From Paulinella micropora (lineage: Eukaryota > Cercozoa > Imbricatea > Euglyphida > Paulinellidae), in assembly GCA_019918135.1 (NCBI GenBank), contig WBZZ01003029.1, forward strand, positions 102,501 through 166,500: DNA of 64,000 nt, in the 5' to 3' direction. Below are positions 60,197 through 64,000 of the stretch, piece by piece. The translations under genes and the position numbers were made by a program. Position 1 is the stretch's first letter. Each line of letters begins with the position of its first letter. The notes below the pieces were generated by a model. It searched no databases. It was not told the DNA's origin and saw only the letters and a list, made by a program, of their open reading frames with translations.

Positions 60197-60841
60197 ATGA
60201 AGATCGTGTCAATTGACCCGGGGCTGAGAAATCTTGGAGTGGTTGTGCTCGCAAAAGACAACAACACCAACGCCATCACAGTCACGTATGCCAGTGTGCT
60301 AAGCATAGCCAGACAGGACGACACTGACTCGTTTAAGACCAAGTCCCTGTTCGCGTGCCTTAGCGCGATTGAGGAACTGTATAACGCCGACGTCTGCGTC
60401 GTGGAAGATCAAAACTTCGGGAGAGCAAATACCAATCCGGACAATCTGCTCATTCAAGCGGCTGCTGGCGCAACTATGCTCAGTCTCGGTGCTAAGGAGC
60501 TGCTTTACTATCAGAGCTCATTCAAGTTTTCTTGCTTCTTCTCACTTACGCCGACCATATCCGGTCGAGTTAAAGGGAAGTACAAGGTACAGTCTAAAGT
60601 GTTGGCTCAAAATTTAATAGAATCGTTCAGCGTTACGGGCGAGACCAGATGCCTCACAGAGTCAGATCATCTGAGCGACGCCTTCGGTCTCGCGTTTGCC
60701 GCGCTCGTTAAAGGGATCGGACAAGCGCGGGGCGTCCAGCAGGGAGCGCGTCGCTCGCTGCCTGTACCGATTGCTGTTGGGGTGCATCGGAAGAAGCAGG
60801 AGCAGGAGCAGCCGCCTTGTGTTGGTTCCATTTCGAGCTGA
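60197..60841 (+). CDS. RuvC/A22-like Holliday junction resolvase
   Basis: 214 residues from an ATG after an A-rich leader. IVSIDPGLRNLGV gives the first catalytic Asp (residue 7) and CVVEDQNFG the Glu (residue 70). ESDHLSDAFGLAF supplies the last acidic pair (Asp157, Asp161). These four positions define the RuvC-type RNase H-fold resolvases, including poxvirus A22 and relatives in most large nucleocytoviruses. It resolves branched DNA during replication and packaging. The C-terminal 45 residues are low in complexity and overlap the antisense HMG-box gene. It looks whole. Confidence 0.85.
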   Translation: MKIVSIDPGLRNLGVVVLAKDNNTNAITVTYASVLSIARQDDTDSFKTKSLFACLSAIEELYNADVCVVEDQNFGRANTNPDNLLIQAAAGATMLSLGAKELLYYQSSFKFSCFFSLTPTISGRVKGKYKVQSKVLAQNLIESFSVTGETRCLTESDHLSDAFGLAFAALVKGIGQARGVQQGARRSLPVPIAVGVHRKKQEQEQPPCVGSISS

Positions 60842-61004
60842 TGTACGCCATGCGTTCCTTATGAGCCATCGCCTTGACTTCGGGCGTGGCCATCTGCTCC
60901 TTGAAAAATGTGTTGTATGCGGACGGCGCGCGAGGCTTGCGCTCGGGCTTGGCGGGAGCAGCAGCGGTGGTAGCGTGTCCACAAGTCGCGCAGTTGGAAG
61001 ACAT
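60708..61004 (-). CDS. HMG-box protein
   Basis: 98 residues from the ATG at 61004. The start, MSSNCATCGHATTAAA, has a short Cys pair. The box follows: RKPRAPSAYNTFFKEQM, then VKAMAHKERMAYISSKWNQH. KPRxPSAYNxFFKEQ plus a SxxWN segment is the HMG/YABBY signature, though the domain is shorter than a full HMG box. HMG proteins bend or compact DNA, and viruses use them in genome packaging. The gene overlaps the end of the resolvase gene by 134 bases in antisense. Confidence 0.7.
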   Translation of the reverse strand: MSSNCATCGHATTAAAPAKPERKPRAPSAYNTFFKEQMATPEVKAMAHKERMAYISSKWNQHKAAAPAPASSDAPQQQSVQAASDALPAGRPALVRSL

Positions 61005-61075
61005 CTCTAGTTTTTTGCCTTTGTCCTTTGTTGATGATAGGGCAATACAAGATTTATTTTTTTAGTCAATAAACT

Positions 61076-61118
61076 GGGAAAAATCACAAAACCTCAAAAA
61101 GAAGTTTTGTGATTTCCC
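61076..61118. terminator. Hairpin, 12-bp perfect stem
   Basis: AAATCACAAAAC at 61081-61092 pairs perfectly with 61104-61115 around an 11-base loop; GGG and CCC at the outer ends extend it past a two-base bulge. It sits between the HMG-box gene and the small membrane protein gene and would serve as a transcript-end signal. Confidence 0.5.
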
Positions 61119-61140
61119 GCGAAACCATGAAATATCATTC

Positions 61141-61278
61141 TTAATAGTTCGTGATTTCCGGGCCGGCCGGTGCCGCCGCTCTCTCATCCGGACACTTCAC
61201 TGGGAAGTACAGGGTACACACGCACCCAATCACCCCGACCACTAAGACGGCGATGATTGCTACCACGAGCGGTTCCAT
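61141..61278 (-). CDS. 45-residue single-pass membrane protein
   Basis: The ATG at 61278 opens MEPLVVAIIAVLVVGVIG, an almost immediate transmembrane helix (residues 4-25), followed by CVCTLYFPVKCPDE and a short polar tail. Small membrane proteins of this build are common virion or envelope components in large DNA viruses. The frame is intact. Confidence 0.65.
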   Translation of the reverse strand: MEPLVVAIIAVLVVGVIGCVCTLYFPVKCPDERAAAPAGPEITNY

Positions 61279-61327
61279 TTTTTTGACTTTGCTCGCTTTA
61301 ATAATTAAAATACATGATCTAGAATTT

Positions 61328-61591
61328 TTAAACCGAGGCCACCTCCAGGCTACCATTGCTTTCGTGCAAGTACTTGAAATAGGCGCTGTAGATCGTAACA
61401 TCATACAAGCCGTCAATGACTTCGCGCTTGCCGGAAGTGACTGCAGTGACAACCATCTCTTCTTGGGCGTTGTAAGCGGGCCCTGTGTCGTCGGGCGCCT
61501 GCTGGAACTTCAGCTTCAGCTGGTGGACGTCGCCGCGGGACCAGATGATGGGCTGGTCGTTCAGGTCCGTGACGGACGCGGTGTACTCCAT
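61328..61591 (-). CDS. Small beta-rich protein beside the capsid gene
   Basis: An 87-residue frame from the ATG at 61591. It alternates strands: MEYTASVTDLNDQPIIWSRG, HQLKLKFQQAPDD, EEMVVTAVTSGKREVIDGLY and TIYSAYFKYLHES. It looks like part of a jelly-roll or immunoglobulin-like fold. It lies directly after the major capsid gene on the same strand. I cannot assign a family. Confidence 0.5.
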   Translation of the reverse strand: MEYTASVTDLNDQPIIWSRGDVHQLKLKFQQAPDDTGPAYNAQEEMVVTAVTSGKREVIDGLYDVTIYSAYFKYLHESNGSLEVASV

Positions 61592-61675
61592 CGCTGCACT
61601 GACCTCCCAGTCGACCGTGTTGGACGCGCCAGCTCGTGTGTTGCTGAACTTGATCTTGACTCCGCACGAGCGCAG

Positions 61676-63139
61676 TCAGCTTGAGCTAGCCAGCACGGTG
61701 TTGAGGTTCGTCAGCGCGGCCGTGGCGGGCGAAGTGTAGCGCCGGTCGGTAATTCTGGCAAACGTGAGGCCGGAGTCGATATCGAGGATAGCCACCGTCA
61801 CTCCCTTGTAGTCCACGATCAGGCGGTTGGTGTCGGAAGCGGCAAAGGTCGCGCCGTTGGCGTAGAAGGGCCCGTACTTGTGCGTGATGGCCGTGGCACG
61901 CGGCGCGGGGCCGGTGTTGATCACCAGGCGCTCGCGGTTGCCCACAAAGGTCTTGTAACCGTCCATCACGCCGTCCAACATGGCCTTGGGGTCGTTGGAA
62001 AATGGGATCAGGTACACGCCGTTGGACTTCAGGTAGGAGCTGCGCACTAGTTGGCCCATCGTCTCCTCACGGAAAAAGCGCTCGTCGATCGGGGTCCCTT
62101 CGCCCATCTGCGATCTGCCGTGCACGTCTTCGAGGTCGATTGTCGTCGCGTCGCCCAGCATGTCGTAGGTCATCAAGCGCCCCGTGTTGTCGTACGTGTA
62201 CTGCGGGTAGTAGGTCGTGGCGTCTCCGTACGAGGTCTGGTCGCCTGATTTGCGGATGAAGACAAACAGCCCGCCCGAGTGGTGCGAGAATTGGTCCAGG
62301 TCAATCGCAAGGCGGTCGGAGGGCTTAATGCGCTGGGCGTAGGCCGTGTACTGCACAAAGTCGATATACTTCTGCTCGGCGACCTTGCCCATCTTCTGCG
62401 GGCTCCGGCCCAGGCGCATCCCGTTCGGCAGCTGCGTGCAGCCCGTGATGAAGCGGATCTCGCTCAAGCTGGCAGTGCAAGGCACGGCGGGCGCGGACTG
62501 GCCGTTGACTGCCGACTGGGCCGCCACGAAGATCGAACCTCTGGGATAGAACCTGATTTCGAGGTCGCCACGCAGCGTGCTGAGGTCCAAATCCATGCCG
62601 TTGATCCACGTGTGCAAAAGGGGTAAGTAAAAGTACTGCTCGTCGTTGTTCTCCCACTGGCGGCCGCTGACCTTGCCCGTCTTGGGGTCCATGTTGACCA
62701 TGTCGGCGATCTGGTCGATGGCCTCTTGCGACAGCGTATTGAGTATCAGGTGCATCATGTCGCCGTGGTACCGCGCGATTTCAGTGCCCGTCAGGCGGTC
62801 GATGTACTCGATGCGCTCGAACCATTGGGTGGTAGGCAAAACACGCGAGTCGGTCGGCTGGCTGCCGCTGGTCGTGAACGTGATCTTAAATCGCAGGGTC
62901 GCATCGTGGATCGCGCCGGACTGGTTGTTCTCGAGGATAAAGCTAAAAAAAGCAGTGTTGCTCAGCGCCGAGGTCGCGGCGGCGGGCGCCATGACCGTCT
63001 GCGTCCAGCAAGGGCGGGCATTGATCGCGCGGGCGTGCTCGGGATCAATCACGATCTCCTGGCCGTTGCGCGCTCTCTTACCTGTGGCAACCTTTTGCTG
63101 CTTGCTAGCAGGGGGCACGACGACGGTGGCGGAAGACAT
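61676..63139 (-). CDS. Major capsid protein (double jelly-roll type)
   Basis: 487 residues from the ATG at 63139. The basic N-terminus (QQKVATGKRARNG) is followed by two beta-rich halves. The first has FFSFILENNQSGAIHDATLR, WFERIEYIDRLTGTEIARYH and MDLDLSTLRGDLEIRFYP. The second has IDLDQFSHHSGGLFVFIR, YLIPFSNDPKAMLDGVMDGY and TFVGNRERLVI. The size and strand pattern, with the SNDPxxxxxGxxxGYxxFxGxxxLxI word near the end, are those of double-jelly-roll capsid proteins of the Polinton-like and nucleocytovirus groups. The first half also has a helical linker rich in Asp and Met (MVNMDPKTGK). It would build the icosahedral shell. It looks whole. Confidence 0.75.
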   Translation of the reverse strand: MSSATVVVPPASKQQKVATGKRARNGQEIVIDPEHARAINARPCWTQTVMAPAAATSALSNTAFFSFILENNQSGAIHDATLRFKITFTTSGSQPTDSRVLPTTQWFERIEYIDRLTGTEIARYHGDMMHLILNTLSQEAIDQIADMVNMDPKTGKVSGRQWENNDEQYFYLPLLHTWINGMDLDLSTLRGDLEIRFYPRGSIFVAAQSAVNGQSAPAVPCTASLSEIRFITGCTQLPNGMRLGRSPQKMGKVAEQKYIDFVQYTAYAQRIKPSDRLAIDLDQFSHHSGGLFVFIRKSGDQTSYGDATTYYPQYTYDNTGRLMTYDMLGDATTIDLEDVHGRSQMGEGTPIDERFFREETMGQLVRSSYLKSNGVYLIPFSNDPKAMLDGVMDGYKTFVGNRERLVINTGPAPRATAITHKYGPFYANGATFAASDTNRLIVDYKGVTVAILDIDSGLTFARITDRRYTSPATAALTNLNTVLASSS

Positions 63140-63179
63140 CGTCGTTAGCAGTATAATATTAAGGACAAAGAAGATTTTT

Positions 63180-63512
63180 TTTATTTTTTCAGGATCATGA
63201 CGGCCCCGATGGCCGCGGCGCCGACCGCCAAAGGCAGCGCCATGGACTTGAGGCTGCCCTCGGCGTTGTCGCCCAGCTGCTTGGTGGTGTCCATCGCTTC
63301 TTTCGGGATGTTGGTCACCTTGTCGATCTGCTTGCCGAAAAAGCCGTGATGCCCTTGAGAGTGCTGCCGAACTGTCGTAGGCCCTCGCGAGTACGTTCCC
63401 TTCTCTCCGCCTTTCTGCGCCCTATGCGCTGTTCAGTGGCGGCGCGGGCGTCCTTGCGGGCGGCCTTCTTGGCCGTGTGCCGCTCGTGGCGTTCTCGTGC
63501 GCGCTTGCCCAT
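63180..63512 (-). CDS. Small basic virion-type protein with hydrophobic tail
   Basis: The ATG at 63512 gives a 65-residue, very basic frame (MGKRARERHERHTAKKAARK, ERRERTREGLRQFGSTLKGI). A second open segment down to 63180 reads KQLGDNAEGSLKSMALPLA and VGAAAIGAVMILKK, a C-terminal hydrophobic helix. A basic head with a membrane-seeking tail recalls small virion proteins that touch DNA and membrane. The region looks interrupted about once. Confidence 0.45.
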
Positions 63513-63559
63513 CTTTCTTATTTAAACTTGATAAGTCACGAAAATTAAATTTTTTTTAT

Positions 63560-63943
63560 TTAAAAGACAATGACTTGGCAGATGCGTTCCATGACTTGCA
63601 CAATTTGTCCCAGGAACTGAGCGTCCTTGGCCACACTTTGCTTGGCCAGCAGTCTCTGTTGCAACTGTTGCAGGGCGGCAGTCGGAGCACGAGTCTTGGC
63701 GGCCAGCTCAAACCAGATACCAGCCTCGCTCTGGACGTACGCGGCGAGCTTGCCGTCCTTGTAGGCAGGCAAAAAGAACTTTTCAACGGTCGCAACTTGC
63801 TGCTCAAGACCTAAGTTCCACTGCATCCGCAGGTCCTTGCTCTCGCCTGCAGACAGCAGCCCCCAGTTGTCCAGCACAGTCTCCAGGTCCGCAAAGAGCT
63901 TCTGCAGCGCTTGGCGCTTGGTAAGGCCGCCGGAGGATGTCAT
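63560..63943 (-). CDS. Helical virion-block protein
   Basis: A 127-residue intact frame, almost entirely helical: LTKRQALQKLFADLETVLDN, LRMQWNLGLEQQVATVEKFF and TAALQQLQQRLLAKQSVAKD. The heptad-like leucines suggest oligomerisation. No family is recognised. It is on the same strand as the capsid gene and so may be a scaffold or internal virion protein. Confidence 0.5.
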   Translation of the reverse strand: MTSSGGLTKRQALQKLFADLETVLDNWGLLSAGESKDLRMQWNLGLEQQVATVEKFFLPAYKDGKLAAYVQSEAGIWFELAAKTRAPTAALQQLQQRLLAKQSVAKDAQFLGQIVQVMERICQVIVF

Positions 63944-64000
63944 CGAGCGTCACGTAGTGTGTGGGCAGCGGCTTGTCGAGGTCGCACGAGATTGATGGGC
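63944..64000 (-). other. Possible end of a gene continuing beyond the window
   Basis: One minus-strand frame entering from the right edge reads SCDLDKPLPTHYVTLDDILR and looks protein-like, so another minus-strand gene may reach into the window. Too little is present to name it. Confidence 0.3.

Noticed and set aside
1-64000. tRNA or rRNA genes
   Set aside because: No cloverleaf with a GTTCRA-type loop and acceptor stem, and no rRNA-like conserved block, was noticed. A covariance-model scan would be decisive.

Overview
The window reads as GC-rich DNA of a large double-stranded DNA virus, or of a big virus-derived block in a protist genome. Genes lie on both strands, are closely packed, and show no convincing introns, tRNAs, rRNAs or CRISPR arrays. 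Large-virus genes are spread over most of the window: an N-terminal fragment of an RNA polymerase largest subunit (5.7-7.5 kb), an archaeo-eukaryotic-type primase followed by an origin-binding-type superfamily 2 helicase (25.3-29.5 kb), ribonucleotide reductase small subunit (55.9-56.9 kb), a RuvC/A22-like resolvase (60.2 kb), an HMG-box protein, a penton-like minor capsid protein and a major capsid protein of the double-jelly-roll type (61.7-63.1 kb). Sequence alone cannot decide between a free virus genome and an integrated copy. Many reading frames are interrupted, so the block either is decaying or carries length errors in its many homopolymers. I treat the virus-like parts as fossils and do not catalogue their defects.

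Layout. 0-5 kb: hairpin-type miniature repeats, small unknown genes, a decayed RING-finger gene and a Ser/Thr/Ala-repeat gene. 5-12 kb: a leucine-rich-repeat protein, the RNA polymerase fragment, two F-box-type genes and a possible BTB protein. 12-18.5 kb: an ADP-ribosylglycohydrolase-type gene in two open frames between two copies of a dispersed repeat, then unknown genes with acidic and coiled-coil segments. 18.5-19 kb: an AT-rich repeat island. 19-25 kb: an NHL-propeller protein, a full F-box/LRR gene and a tandem pair of CoiA-like nuclease domains. 25-30 kb: primase and helicase. 30-45 kb: MYND, BTB, F-box, ankyrin and zeta-like kinase genes mixed with secreted or membrane proteins carrying mucin-like Ser/Thr/Pro stalks and a DUF285/BspA-type domain. 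45.6-46.9 kb: a second copy of the AT-rich repeat, split around a third CoiA-like gene. 47-64 kb: the virion and nucleotide-metabolism block, including an adhesin of about 2,000 residues with five discoidin-like modules, a SLATT-like two-helix membrane protein, capsid proteins and small virion-type proteins.

How the parts could work together (inference): primase, helicase, resolvase and RNR form a DNA replication and processing set. The capsid, penton and fibre genes form a virion set with a receptor-binding adhesin. F-box, RING, BTB and MYND proteins look like a toolkit for redirecting host ubiquitin ligases. The ADP-ribosylhydrolase and SLATT-like proteins would fit counter-defence or host signalling. 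Several proteins share a short basic motif of the form KR-x-[RK]-[LT]-[DE] near the N-terminus, which would fit nuclear import.

Intergenic DNA is distinctive: long runs of G or C (10-20 bases), runs of A or T, GA/CT-rich stretches and short perfect hairpins between genes.
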